From: Magnolia sinica
Taxonomy: Eukaryota; Streptophyta; Magnoliopsida; Magnoliales; Magnoliaceae
Length of the DNA: 64,000 bases
Assembly: GCF_029962835.1 (NCBI RefSeq)
Contig: NC_080573.1
Span: 32,853,001-32,917,000, forward strand
Reading direction: 5' to 3'
Shown: positions 20,927 through 32,612 of the stretch, piece by piece
How positions within the stretch are numbered: position 1 is the stretch's first letter
Layout of the letters: each line of letters starts with the position of its first letter
Translations under genes and position numbers: made by a program
The notes under the pieces: model-generated
Seen by the model: only the letters and a program-made list of their open reading frames with translations
The model's database searches: none
Told to the model about the DNA's origin: nothing

Positions 20927-23062
20927 TGATGTTTTATTTAAACCAACATGATTTAAATGATTTTTAAACTCGCAAGTATACGAATCAGATGTAGATACGG
21001 TACGTATTACGAGATCGTTCCCACGAGGACTGGTCGTCACAATTCAAATCTATGATTCTCCTTAACTAATCCAACAAATAATGGAATGAATTACTAAGCA
21101 CAATTTTATGAAAAATAATTAATTAAGAACAGGAAAGAAAATTCAATCAGAGAGAGAGCACTAAGACTTTCGAATCCACCCCTAATTATCCTAACCCTTG
21201 TTTTGTCTGTTGATTCACCTTGATCTAGATTGATACCACTTAAATAGAGAAAGCACAATCTGTGTCCTTAATCGGGCATACAGACTGCTAATTCCTTTAA
21301 GCAATGCCATGAATGATATATCCCATATCCTTGGTCGGGTACATGGAATGTACATTCATTAAAGCACCCTGTTTCTTCCTCTATAGGAAACCGGTTCTTG
21401 CTCAGACACAAGCACCTATAATAAGCATCCAAACAACATCCATATATATACTTTGGTCAAGTTCATAGATGAAGAAGTATAGAATTTAAACCCATAAAGC
21501 CCACTTAAAGAAAGAAACAAATTAATTGAAATTCAAAGTAAATCAACCAACACAAGAGCTAATCAAATTAGGGGCTTCATCTCAGCCCTAGCTGAGAGAT
21601 TAGTGACCCATAAAATTCATAAAAAATATTAAATAAAATTCATAAGAAAACGTCAAACCAAACAATCTCTCTTTCTCTTCTTTCTTCTCTTTCTTCTTTT
21701 TCTTCTCTCCCTTGCTCCAGATCTGGAATCCCCTGGTTCTGAATGCCTTTCCCACGTTCAAAACTCCCCTTTTATAGCTGCTGGATGGCTGGGGTCGGTA
21801 GCAGAGTCGTAGAAGGACTCGGAGTACAAACTTTCGCAGCCGTGATCGGTGGGCCCCACAGAGGTATTTTCTGGAAAATCCACCCCGTCCATTGGATTCA
21901 GGATGAAATTTCAGTCAGGAATGGGTGGTTTTGAGTGTCCATTGACACGGCCCAGAGAAGAAAATACAAAAAGATCAGTTTTGAACGTCGCCGAGTAGCC
22001 CTTTTGTGGCCTCTGTATCACGCACGTGTGCACGCATGAGAGAAGAATATCAGCATGATTTTGAAGCTCTCGAACCACTCTACGGGAAAAACAGACAGCG
22101 ACCGTCCGTTACACGGACGCGAAACCCGTTGCTGTTGTGATGGTGGGGTCCACATACTTGGTATTATAGAAATCCACTCCGTTCATTGGATGGAGAGTGA
22201 AAAAACGGTTGGGAATGCTCAATTTTGAGTTATTTTTGTGGTGGCCCACAGAGTTTTGAACTCACCGTCCGTTTTACCATTGAACGGTTGAAAAACTAGT
22301 ATTCATTATACTTTCCATTTCCGTCACCTTGGCGTGGATTGTGGCTGCCCCAGGAAGCGGATGGATGGTTTGGATTGTCCATTTGGACAATAGGTGGGAC
22401 CCACAACCGACGACCGCAGGTCGTGTTTGCGGACGCTGGAACGGCGGGCGAGAGAGAGAGACGGGTCAGCGCTTTCGCTGACCGTCCCAGCGGTGCGGTG
22501 CGCAGCCGGCGCACGTGTGCTTTACGCACACACTCACGCATGTGGGGCCCAATGTAATGTTTGTGGGAAATCTGCACCGTCCATCCTTTCCTTCATATAA
22601 TTCCAACCGCCAAAACCAAGTTTGAGGCAGTTCCAAATATCAGGTGGGCCCCAAAGTGAAGATTAATGGGCTGATCTGTCCATTGGACCACTTTCCGAGA
22701 TCCTCAATGGCTGAAATTTAATATGTACGGTTAATTTACGGCCCTCATCTCATGTATGAAGTTTCGAACTGATCGGATAGCGGGAACCATGTGATCTTGC
22801 ATTCTGGACCCTTTTCGGGCCCCTTTGGCTTGCTTTCCTCAGATCCCAGGCGTGTAAAATCTTCATTATTGGTTCTCTGGAGTCCATCCCGTGCTCTGGA
22901 GACTTTGGATCATGAAATCCATGCCTTTAACATCAATTTTCAATTAACGCTCCTGACTCCATCCTATAACAAAAATACAATTAAAATACTCCATTAAGCA
23001 TTATCATATACGTAAAATCTGGTAATTACTGGGGTCTGATATGCAATATTTGACCCTGATCA
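20927..23062 (-). repeat. LTR 3 (outer 5' LTR of the tandem), 2136 bp
   Basis: In coding orientation this is the first LTR. It carries a private deletion of about 55 bp (junction near 22086) and several private substitutions in its left third relative to LTRs 1 and 2. A minus-strand TATA box lies at 21769-21777. Confidence 0.9.
21769..21777 (-). promoter_or_regulatory. TATA box of LTR 3
   Basis: CTATAAAAG on the minus strand. In the tandem this is the promoter that would drive the first body. Confidence 0.7.
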
Positions 23063-23067
23063 GATGT
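23063..23067. repeat. 5-bp TSD GATGT, right copy
   Basis: Identical to 6671-6675. In the other two LTR copies the CA end is followed by CAACCCCC, the polypurine-tract complement, which shows that GATGT here is flanking DNA. Confidence 0.88.
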
Positions 23068-24469
23068 CACAGTGGGGCCCATTAATTGCCCTATCCGTTT
23101 GAAGGGAAAAAAAAAAGTGAAAAACTACAACATGCAACGCACAAAATGCATGTTAAATCATAAACGAGAAGAAACAGCCACACTTATTGCCTTCTTCTTT
23201 GTTGGTCAAAACTCAGTGGATCCACATCCACCGCCGACATTAATCATACATCATTGTGGGCCAGTAATCCAAACCCTTTGTCAAATCGAACTCGGTAAGT
23301 CTCAACAGTAGCCATCTCCTCTACCCACTTTTCCTGTTGTGTTGCCCACCTACTTGTTAGATCTTCCTCTTTTTTAGATTGTTATCCAATCATGACTCAG
23401 GAAACTGATGGACGAGATGGATTTCTCATCAAATACCATGGTGAACACCACATAGCCTTGCAAGCAACATATGCTTACCTGACATTCAAACCAAAAGTCA
23501 TATTACAATTTCCATACACATAAAGACAACTACAAATTGGGAATTTCATTCTTTCTTTCCTAGTCGGAGACGATTTTCTCCCACAACAGATCCAGACCCT
23601 CCACTAGCATAATCTCAATCATCCATCTAAAGACCTCTTGACCGTCCGTTCTAGCACATATAATAGTTGCGTAAACCAAAACCGGAAGCATTACAGCGAG
23701 GGCACGCAAATCGCATTCAAAATGAAAATTCTACTTTCATTTCATTGTTGGAGAAGGATTCTTACATGAATCCAAGAGAAAATCTCTTCGACCAATCACG
23801 GTCATTTACGCAGATGGATCACAGCCGTTCGAAGATGAGACACGTTGATTGGGGTATAACAGAAAACTCTTGCTCGCAAGAACTCCTTCGCTAACGGTTA
23901 TGAAACTAAATTTTAGAATCTAATCTAGATCATTCATTCAAACTGTAGCAGATTTTCAAATCCAAAACAAGAAGGAAAGTGTTGAAAGAACATGGTTTCC
24001 TTCTGTGATTCCTGGCGTCGAGCGTGCGTCAGGCTGAAACAATTTTTGTACAAACCCACCGGACGAACTCTATCAAATCTCTAATTTCTTGAAAGAGATC
24101 GAAGAAATAAGCGATAGTGCAAAATCCGCCATTAAAGAAGCTGGTTATCCTCTCTAATAAACCCGCTACCTTTTAATCTTGTGTTAGGCCTTGATTTTGA
24201 ATCCAAAATGTCCATATGGAAGGTTATTTAAACAACACTCAATCAGCAACGATCTATCATGGATCAGAATCCGATCATGAAGTGAGATCTAAATCAAAAC
24301 ATCACTAAAACATTCATTCCATGCGTAACTCGTTCTAACCATGTTGGTACAACACTACTTTTTATGTAAAAAACTATCCCGAAACTCAAATAACCTACAA
24401 ACTCTATTAAAACTAAATTACCTAGAGATCTGATCACGCACAAAAATACAACAAAAATTAGAAAGAAAG

Positions 24470-24471
<2 letters not shown>
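23068..24471. other. Intergenic spacer, weak coding-like scraps
   Basis: No recognised gene. A plus-strand frame at 23667-23894 has no known motif. At 24046-24162 a plus-strand frame reads as a helical, charged C-terminus-like peptide (LKEIEEISDSAKSAIKEAG) ending in TAA, but the frame is closed by TGA just upstream and there is no splice acceptor between. It might be a fragment of an old exon; the evidence is weak. Confidence 0.3.
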
Positions 24472-24515
<44 letters not shown>

Positions 24516-24529
24516 TGTGTGTGTGTGTG
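24472..24529. repeat. Compound (GA)n(GT)n microsatellite
   Basis: About 20 GA units run directly into about 8 GT units. Confidence 0.95.
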
Positions 24530-26058
24530 AGCTGTTTATTCAACTCTATTCAGAGTCGAGTTGAGTCTAGTCATGTTCAGTAGTTTGTTGGACAAGAACT
24601 CACTAGAAGAAAGAATGAAAGAAAGAAAGAGAATGAAGGATTCGACTCAGTCAGGTCAGGCCTATTTAGTTCTTATTCAAGTCAGCAATAATCAGTAAGT
24701 TATTTTGTATCTTTTCTCATGTGTAATCACTTATTTTTCCATTCAAATTTCAATTTATATAATTGTAAATCAAAACCCGAATTTTACCCAATCAAAAGCC
24801 TAACTTTTGATCATAATTGAACAAAGTGTGTAATATATCGATCTAACCATACAAATTTCGTATTAGAGTTTGATTCTAAAGTAGCAACATTAGAAGGTGA
24901 TCTAACTCTATATGAGAAAATGTCCCTTCAAATTTTCCACCGAAATTCATAGAATAGTTATAGCTTTATTAATTTCATTGCTCCTGGTCTAACTTGTTAT
25001 ATAACATTACTAGATCATATGTTTAGTATACTCTTATATATTATTATGAACCTTAACATTTTAGATTTTATTTATGAATCATTTAGAATTTTTTTTTATT
25101 TAAATTATGCTTATCCATGTTCAGTAATGCTTACACGATAGGAAATTTAAAACGATCCATGCTGAGGAACGAATTGACGATCGATGTTTATTATATATAT
25201 GTTCTATATACTTTAGAATGTGTGGCATAGTTACCCACATCAAGGACCCAATTCAAGACATGATCCATGTGGAGATGTGTATGTAAAATTCATCATGGAA
25301 AAACTATGTATTATTTTTTTGAGAATATATTTATTGGACTATACTTTAAAACTTAATCGGCCTACATTGTTTATGGACTTATTACCATGATGTTTTATGT
25401 TTTCACCATCACTTTATGATATGTTTAATGCCCTAAGTGGTATGAGTGACAAGCCCTTATTTTATGTTCATTTGTAACATATTTTGGGGCCCTAAGTGGT
25501 GTGGGTGATGATTCCTTTATTATGTGTCCATGTACAAACTTGTATTCATAATGATTATTTTATTTGATTATGAAATGGTAATCCAAAGGGCCATTAAGTG
25601 TATAAAGTTTTCATAATTGGTTGCTTTGTAAATCAAACTAGTAAGGGATTGGCTAATCATGCATTCATGACACTCTTACCCAACGATGGTGGTGATTATC
25701 CCTTGAAGGATGCTGGGTTGTGATACCGATGTATGTCATTTATGATTTCGAAGTCATGATGCCGATGATTGTCTCTTTTGATATGTTAGGTCATGATGGC
25801 AATGTATGTTCTTTGTGATTCTCTGGTCATGATGATGATGATTGTCCCTTGTGGATGTCGGGTCATTATAGTAGTTCATTTGCTTATGAATTTTACTCAT
25901 ACCGCCAGCCGGATGTGCATCCACAGGCTGATGTCCATTCATGCATCCATGCATTAATAAATATTCACATGTAAAGTGAATAGCATATCTTCTTTGTCTT
26001 ATGTTTATAAACTATATTGGACCCTGATGATAGATGTGTAATTTTTTATTTTTTATTT

Positions 26059-26059
<1 letters not shown>
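24530..26059. other. AT-rich intergenic DNA with two short imperfect tandem tracts
   Basis: No gene. 25429-25546 has two copies of a unit of about 59 bp centred on GCCCTAAGTGGTRTGRGTGA. 25683-25880 has three to four copies of a unit of about 55 bp with a GTCATGATGNCGATGATTGTC theme. Both could be parts of an unrecognised LTR, but I could not find its ends. Confidence 0.45.

Positions 26060-26105
<46 letters not shown>
26060..26105. repeat. (GA)n microsatellite
   Basis: About 23 GA units. They read as Ser/Leu repeats on the other strand, so the ORF there is not a gene. Confidence 0.95.
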
Positions 26106-26109
<4 letters not shown>

Positions 26110-29011
26110 CGCTGAAATAGTCACTCACCACATCGATGTTTAAAAACAACACTAGATGACGTAAAACTAGAAGACACAAATACACCTGAAAAACCAAATA
26201 AGGATTTAGTGGACGAGATAACTTAAATACACTAGTGCAGCAGAGCTTAACGAATAATTAGATTTATTTTCATGCTTTAGTAAAACTTTTAATATTTAAA
26301 TGAATTATTTAATTTTGTAATAAGTTCCCAGCTGAGAGGACAATTTTAGTTGATTTTATGATTGGAAATCTATTTACAAAATTCAGTTTATTTTACCTTT
26401 GTAGTCTATACCATGCAGATGTGAAAAATGGATTGAATGAAAAAAATGTTGCGTTATAAAGAAGCATTCATTCATTATTTAACTAATACCATCGAATTTA
26501 GAATCTAAGTACATATACTTAGGTGTTGGGTTTAGGGGCCGTACACATACCCAACTCAAGTTTGATTGAAGGCTACTGCCCCACGCGTTGAGATTGATCA
26601 TTTAAGGCCCAAATCAGGGACTTAGCCGCCCTCTCAACCACCAGTTGTAACAATGATTACGCAATTTGTGGAATGATAGGGGTTAGTTCTTGTCACACCC
26701 TGAAATCCGACACCTAGTTATATTCAACCCTCATTCCATACCTAAAGGCATAATTTATATTTTATATGTTTACATTTCATAATGCATACATGTATTGACA
26801 AAATGATTCTCATTTATAAGATATAATCATCCAAAAATTAAATTAATAAATATTTATTTAAAGAAAATAAAATATTCATGTCCCAACTATTGGAGATTAT
26901 CGTTAAACTCATGTCTCAACACATATTATCACCGTACTATCATACTAAATGTTCATTACAAATTATTAAGAAAATATTAAAGAAATAAAAAATAAATCTA
27001 AATATAAAATCAATTATCTTTAAACGCCTCCATGAGATCCTGATCCGAAAATTTTAAAATTCCAACAAGGTAAGCTGCGAACCCAGCGAGTAATCCCAAT
27101 ACAGGTTTAAAAAATGATCTCATATAATCTGAATAAAATGTACTAAAAGATATAATACCTATTTATGTAAAGCAAACAGATGGAGATGTTAATAAACAAT
27201 ATTTTTCAATGTAAATTCAAAAAAAAATGAATGAATGAAATCAACATATGCTATAATTCATAATAGTACGTGCAGTTTATTCTTTTTAACACCAGGGTCA
27301 GTTTATACCGATTGGCCAACACATGCGCTAATACAACACCTAGCCTGGCAATGGGAACCTTTTGTGTGACATGCTCACCCATCTAAAGGGCACCTGGTGA
27401 GGGACCCTTTTGTACGTTAGCTGGTCAGACTACTACCCTACCGAACCTGACGGTAGGAACCTTTTGCAATCTTAAGATGCTCACCCACCCAAATGGTATG
27501 GTAGAAGTTCCAAGAGATACCAATTGAGATGCTGAGACTTCTAACCCAAGGGTCTAAGTTGTGAAATTGCAGTTTTCAGGCCACAATGCATTCTGTGCGA
27601 AAGCTTGGCAAAGCTAAAGAATGAAGGCCATATCCTAGAGAGAGAAAGGGGGGGGGCGATTAGGACCTATTTAAATTTATACCTGTTTAAAATTGTAATT
27701 GCCTAACTTAAACTAATTTGTAATTAAACTAAGTAAAGCAATATAACTCTAAGGCTTCCAAGCCAATTAAGGGTCTAATCACATAGACTACAAATGATAT
27801 GCAAATAAGCAACTAGCCTATAAAGTGATAGTGAACATGTGTGTGTGGGACGTGCTATCTATCAATACTAAACATTCAACTAATCATGCATGTAAAATGT
27901 CAAAATCACAAGCATAATTAAATGATTGCGCAAATGACACTAGCTCCCAAATACAAACAAGTGTAGTGGTTCGGCTACTTACCTACTCCACTCTCGGCAG
28001 ATGCACTCAACCCATTAATGTACCGGATTTTACTATCGAAGGTTTTAAATCAAGTTCACTTCTAACATTTATAGTCATACACAATGACTCTAAGTTTATG
28101 CCCTACATAAGAGCAAGGGTCTTACTCCCGAACCTGACAATTTAAGCTCTACACAAGAGCCAGGGTCCTACACAAGAACCCAAGATTTAGGCCCTACATA
28201 AGAATCAAGGTCCTACACAAGAACCTGAAATTTAAACTTCACATTAGAGTCAAGGTCTTACACATAAACCTAAGGTTTTAGGCCTTATGCAAGAGACAAG
28301 GTCCTACAAAAGAACTCGATACGTATTCTCTTGTCGGAGGCTCCTGCAAGAGACTTGGGTTGGTTTCTCCTTAGGCTAACTAACAACCTTGGTCCTATAC
28401 AAGAACTACAGATTTAAGCCCTACACAAAGGCCAATCTCCTATGCAAGAACCTAGTCGAGTTTGGGAATACAAACTCTTGGCCTCAATCCTACACAAGGA
28501 AATAGACTAAAATATGGACTCCTAAAATGATAACTTACTTGTCAGATTGAGTCTCATTTGTAACACCTTCTTGGGTTGCTTGATCTCTGCTCTCCCGTGC
28601 TTCAATCAGCTCTCCGATGCTCCCTCGATCATGTCATCGCCGCTTCACCAAGGCTTTAGCTCCATGATCAATCACCTTACATTTAATGCTCCTTCGAGGT
28701 GACCAAGGTGATGTGAGGGTGGTTGAATCTCCTACAACTAATGAGAAGTTATTTTCCTAGGATATTTAACTAGATGGGCCTCCTATAAGATTTGGACAAT
28801 GATTTTTTAAGATATTTTAAGTCCAATCTCTTGGAAATGGAGGAGTTTATGCACATCTCAATGTTGAGTTTAGGATCCTCATTAGAGTTATAATCTTAAA
28901 AGAGATTGTTTAGAACTCAATAAAATAGAGGCTAGAGATGAGGGATATGCATATGGAATCACCCTACCTCTGGTTGCTCCAAAAACTCATCAAAAAGCCC
29001 AAGAACCGAAT

Positions 29012-29023
29012 GCTTTTTTATAG
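29012..29023 (-). promoter_or_regulatory. TATA box of nested copia solo LTR
   Basis: CTATAAAAAAGC on the minus strand, about 60 bp downstream (in LTR sense) of the end of the palindromic-word array. Confidence 0.6.
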
Positions 29024-29085
29024 AAAGTTCGAGCTCCAATGGTATAAATAAATAAATAAATAAATAAATAAAGGAAGGCAAAAAA

Positions 29086-29610
29086 CGGCTTTGTTGATGT
29101 CATGAAGGTCCTTTGATCTCATCGAAGGGTTCCTCAATGCCATCAAATAATCAAGACAATATATGGTATGTTTTTGTTGGACAGTTCTGGACCTTTTTCA
29201 ATGTCATTGACTGACCTTCGATGTCATCAAACATCAAGTCTTGATTTTATCGAACGAGCTTCGACGCCATTAAGAAAGTCAGAGGAACATCCAAAAACTT
29301 GTTAGAGAATTCTAACTCTCAATCAATGTCATTGAAACCTAAGTTTCAATGTTATCAAATGAACCTTGATGCCATCGAGAATTTCAGAGACAAACTCAGT
29401 TTGCTGAACATTCCTAACTCTTGATCAATGTCATCGAGGAGATTTTGATATCATTGAAACTTAAGTTTCGATGTCATCGAATGGACCTCGATGTCATCGA
29501 GAATTTCAAAGAAAAATCCAGTTAGTTACTGGACATTATCAACTCTCGATCGATGTCATCGAGCATGCCTTCGATGTCATCGAAGGTTGTTCGATGGTAA
29601 CTCGATGCCA
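29086..29610. repeat. Array of TCGATGTCATCGA-like words in U3
   Basis: About twenty degenerate occurrences of the near-palindrome TCGATGTCATCGA, or one of its halves, at irregular 15-50 bp spacing. It occupies the LTR just upstream of the TATA box. The two short overlapping ORFs here are readings of the array. Confidence 0.85.
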
Positions 29611-30662
29611 TCAAACATCACTTGGAATCTGTTATCTTGGGCTACCTTTTACATAAAAGATTCACACATCTTCTAGCCTTGTTTATCATATTTTTCTTGG
29701 TATCTTAAAGCTAATGGATGATCAATTATGTATTCCTAATAGGTCAAGATCATCTAGAGGTATATGGGTTATTTTAGGTCAAGGGTTAGGATTACCAAGG
29801 CACATTTTTTACCTGTTGTGATTTCCTTGATGCTTCAATTTCGCTTGTGTCTTCGGTCTTCACTTTCCAAAGGCTTAACCGAATATATGACACAGCGACT
29901 CACGTGATTGACAAATAGGATGCAAAAATTAGTGCACTAACAAGTTGCCCCACCTGTTTATGCTTTAGGGATTTTCAACCCAAAATACTTGATTGCCACA
30001 CCTATTTTTTGGTGTTTTATAACTATTTCAATGATACATGATTTTAATATTTCTTAAATAAAATATTTATAAAAATCTTAAAGAACCGCTATTCATCGAT
30101 CAATCCATAATATGTGATGTTTATAATCTATCAAACAAAAAACAAATTTTCAATCAATGTAAATTATTCATGCATGATTAAAGTTCTACGTAAAATAAAA
30201 AAATAAACATGCAATGTAATCTATTAGATCTTGATTCAAGTTCTATGTACAAAAGATAAACCTGCAATATAATTTATTAGATATAAGAATCTAGAAAATT
30301 ATATATAAACTTAAGATTTTTTACTATAATTTTAACAAAAAATCTAAATAAATAAATAAATTTTTAAGGTAAGATTTACAAAAAGCCAATATTAAAGTCA
30401 AATTGAGTGATGTTAATTAAAGACAATAAAAAATAACATATTTAAAAGCATGATAAATAATTTTTAAAAAAAAAAAAAACTACTAATAATAATAATTATA
30501 ACCAACATGAACAATTTCATATATTATATTATTCACATATTAATAATAGTAATTTTTATTTTAAACAAATCAAATAGAAATAAAATTTGAGAATCCACAA
30601 ATGAATAAATAATTTAGTATGTAAAAAAAATACGAGTAAGAGAATACTCACATTTTTTTCAT

Positions 30663-30663
<1 letters not shown>

Positions 30664-30705
<42 letters not shown>

Positions 30706-31059
30706 TCATGCTCCCCTGCGCACCTACGCACGTGCGCACCTTTGTACACGTGCCATAGTTGTCTAATCTGAACGGTCCATGTGATGCGGAATCCCATAAA
30801 ACCTTATGTGGAAAATTTTCACCCTGATCTTATATTCTGGTGAGCCATAGCAAAGAGAAATGCAAATCAAGGGAGGAAACTGTTTTCATTTTTCATGGCC
30901 CACCAAAGTTTCATATCAAAGTAAAACTTGGGCCCAGGGAATTTCAGGAGGTGCTGATTCACATGAACGGTTCAGATTTTGGATCCACATCACGTATGAT
31001 GGGTTCTCAAAAAAGTTCGTACGTAGTACGTACGAACTGGTTCGCAGGTGAGCGTTTCC

Positions 31060-31123
<64 letters not shown>
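30664..31123. mobile_element. Possible MITE bounded by (TA)n tracts
   Basis: A noncoding unit of about 360 bp sits between a (TA)n(GA)n tract (30664-30706) and a 63-bp (TA)n tract (31061-31123). It has GCGCACCTACGCACGTGCGC near its left end and a perfect 11-bp inverted repeat (GTTCGTACGTA, one base, then TACGTACGAAC) at 31015-31037 near its right end. TA-rich borders are the usual landing place of Tc1/mariner- or PIF-type MITEs, but I could not define terminal repeats. The ORF whose tail reads Ile-Tyr repeats is an artefact of (TA)n. Confidence 0.45.
31061..31123. repeat. (TA)n microsatellite
   Basis: Uninterrupted TA for about 63 bp. Confidence 0.95.
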
Positions 31124-31125
<2 letters not shown>

Positions 31126-31239
31126 TCATCATAGCCTTCTCCTAGGTACTTGGGATTTCCTTTTCTTTCTTTCTCACTCTACCTTTTTCCTTATTTCTCT
31201 CTCTCTTCCTCTCTTTCTCACGTGAATAGCCAACAATTT

Positions 31240-31241
<2 letters not shown>

Positions 31242-31281
<40 letters not shown>
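31242..31281. repeat. (TC)n microsatellite
   Basis: About 20 TC units inside a longer CT-rich tract (31150-31290). Confidence 0.95.
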
Positions 31282-31288
<7 letters not shown>

Positions 31289-31539
31289 ATAGTCTCTTTC
31301 ACACATGTTAACATGTAACATGGGTGAAAGAGAACCTTTGGTATTTACTCCCTTATGTTTTCCTCTCATCAGTTTTTTTTTCTCTTTTAAAACATATGAA
31401 AGCACATGTCTAGCTTACGCTTACATGTGTTGCACGTGTGCCAAATGTGTGCCATGTGTGTGCATGTGTATATGGCAATGGATGTGGTGTGCATGTGTGG
31501 GAGGTGTGTGTACATGTAATCGGTGTACATAGTGTGTAA

Positions 31540-32035
31540 TATTTGATGCATGCACGACGGATGGTGTGGATGGATAGATGAATTGATATATGGTTAGATG
31601 GACTGATAGATGTATGGTTAGGTGGACTTTTGTGTGATCATCAACTGGAATTCAAATGTACATGTGGATTGGAGGTGAGATGGATGGGTTAGATAAAATG
31701 ATGATGAACGGTGGTTTCTAGAAGTAATGGGCACACCTTTGGTATAGACCTCACATTGGATATGTGGTTGAATAGATGAGTAGAATTGTAGGTGGCCATA
31801 TGACCAGCAAGATGGACGGTCGGTTTAGATGGATGGAAAAGTATTCTGACGATTTCAGCATATGGACGGTTTCATGGTTGTATCGTTAGATGGATGGTTA
31901 AATGCATGGTTGGATTTATTAGTTAATGAACAGTTGGATTGGATATGTCCCAATCAATGGTTGAGATTGGACCAGTTGATCTTGTAGATCAACGGTCATA
32001 TTGGACTAATTGTGTACGTCGATCAATGGTTAAAA
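31540..32035. repeat. Degenerate ATGGATGGTTGGA-type low-complexity tract
   Basis: Words such as GATGGATGGTT, TAGATGGAC and CAACGGTC recur at short irregular intervals up to the end of the solo LTR. No coding potential. Confidence 0.6.
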
Positions 32036-32239
32036 TTAGATGGTCAGAATTTACTTGGGTTATTACAGTTCTTCCAAATGGATTCTTTTTATCTTGTGTC
32101 TAAACGATTTTTCTTTCAGCATGATTGCGACCGTAGTTCAACAATAGGCAATAAAATAGGAATAGAACAATAAAGAAAGAAGATAATAATCGAAAGTATT
32201 CTTCTATTAGTGATCTTTGCAATATTAGCACTCATAATC

Positions 32240-32540
32240 GGCTTAACGGATGATGATCCGTTCATCACCCAATCGCAAATAGTGCTTCGTAGTGGGATAG
32301 TTGTGATGTGTGATATGGTTGTCTATTCATTACTTGATTGAAAATTGGGCTTCGTGGTGAAACGATCAATGAAGGGTGGATTTTTCGACAATTTGTTCAC
32401 TACTCAGCTAGAACTAGGATTTGTGATGAGATGACAACATGTTCATATTTTGGTGGGAACTAAGCATGTGGAAAAACATTTTTTATTTGACTATTTGTTC
32501 ATTGTCTAATATAAACCAAACTTCATGATGAGATGGTCGG
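32240..32540. repeat. Four imperfect copies of a CTTCGTGRTGAGATGG unit
   Basis: Similar phrases occur at about 32277, 32341, 32409 and 32513, separated by 64-104 bp. Each is preceded by a TTCAYTRYYYRAT-like text. They are decayed tandem repeats of unknown origin. Confidence 0.5.
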
Positions 32541-32612
32541 TAGAATCACCTAACACATAGCAGGAAAACCCTACAGCCTTCCTTTTGAAACCGAGAGATC
32601 TTCATTTGTGAT

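Larger units (their letters stand above)
6676..23062 (-). mobile_element. Ty3/gypsy (Athila/Tat-like) tandem: 3 LTRs, 2 bodies, one TSD
   Basis: Three LTRs (6676-8869, 13840-15952, 20927-23062) alternate with two bodies of almost equal length (8870-13839 and 15953-20926). All parts point the same way, with coding on the minus strand. Each LTR begins TGATG and ends TGATCA on the plus strand. Only the outer edges carry the target duplication, GATGT at 6671-6675 and again at 23063-23067; the junctions at the middle LTR have none. It is therefore one insertion that became a tandem, not two insertions. Each body encodes gag and aspartic protease but lacks RNase H, the integrase core and most of RT. 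The primer-binding site matches the 3' end of plant tRNA-Asp, as in Athila elements. Confidence 0.92.
27562..29942 (-). mobile_element. Ty1/copia solo LTR nested in the 26.7-32.1 kb solo LTR
   Basis: On the minus strand it starts TGTTAGTGCACTAATTTTTG and ends CTGCAATTTCA. Target copies AGTTG lie at 27557-27561 and 29943-29947. Near its end the minus strand has the C-run plus TCTCTAGG text (about 27636-27660) typical of the 3' part of copia LTRs. A minus-strand TATA box lies at 29012-29023. The U3 upstream of it is filled by the TCGATG/CATCGA array (29086-29610). No internal copia sequence remains. Confidence 0.82.
26691..32067. mobile_element. Solo LTR (gypsy-type, TGTCACACCC/TTATTACA ends), interrupted
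   Basis: It starts TGTCACACCC, ends GGTTATTACA and is flanked by the perfect 5-bp duplication GTTCT (26686-26690 and 32068-32072). Removing the nested copia solo LTR and its extra target copy leaves about 3.0 kb. No internal region, PBS or second LTR is present, so it is a solo LTR left by LTR-LTR recombination. Its ends resemble those of the solo LTRs at 33777, 40122 and 48144 (TGTCAC on one side, TGTAA on the other). Orientation is not determinable without a PBS or polypurine tract. Confidence 0.82.

Noticed and set aside
6676..23062. Two independent insertions side by side
   Set aside because: The junctions at the middle LTR lack target duplications and go straight into PBS and polypurine tract, whereas GATGT flanks the whole array.
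30840..31145. 101-aa plus-strand ORF
   Set aside because: Its C-terminus is Ile-Tyr repeats from (TA)n and the rest overlaps a better explained repeat unit.
31142..31405. 87-aa minus-strand ORF rich in Arg-Glu
   Set aside because: It is a reading of the (TC)n tract.
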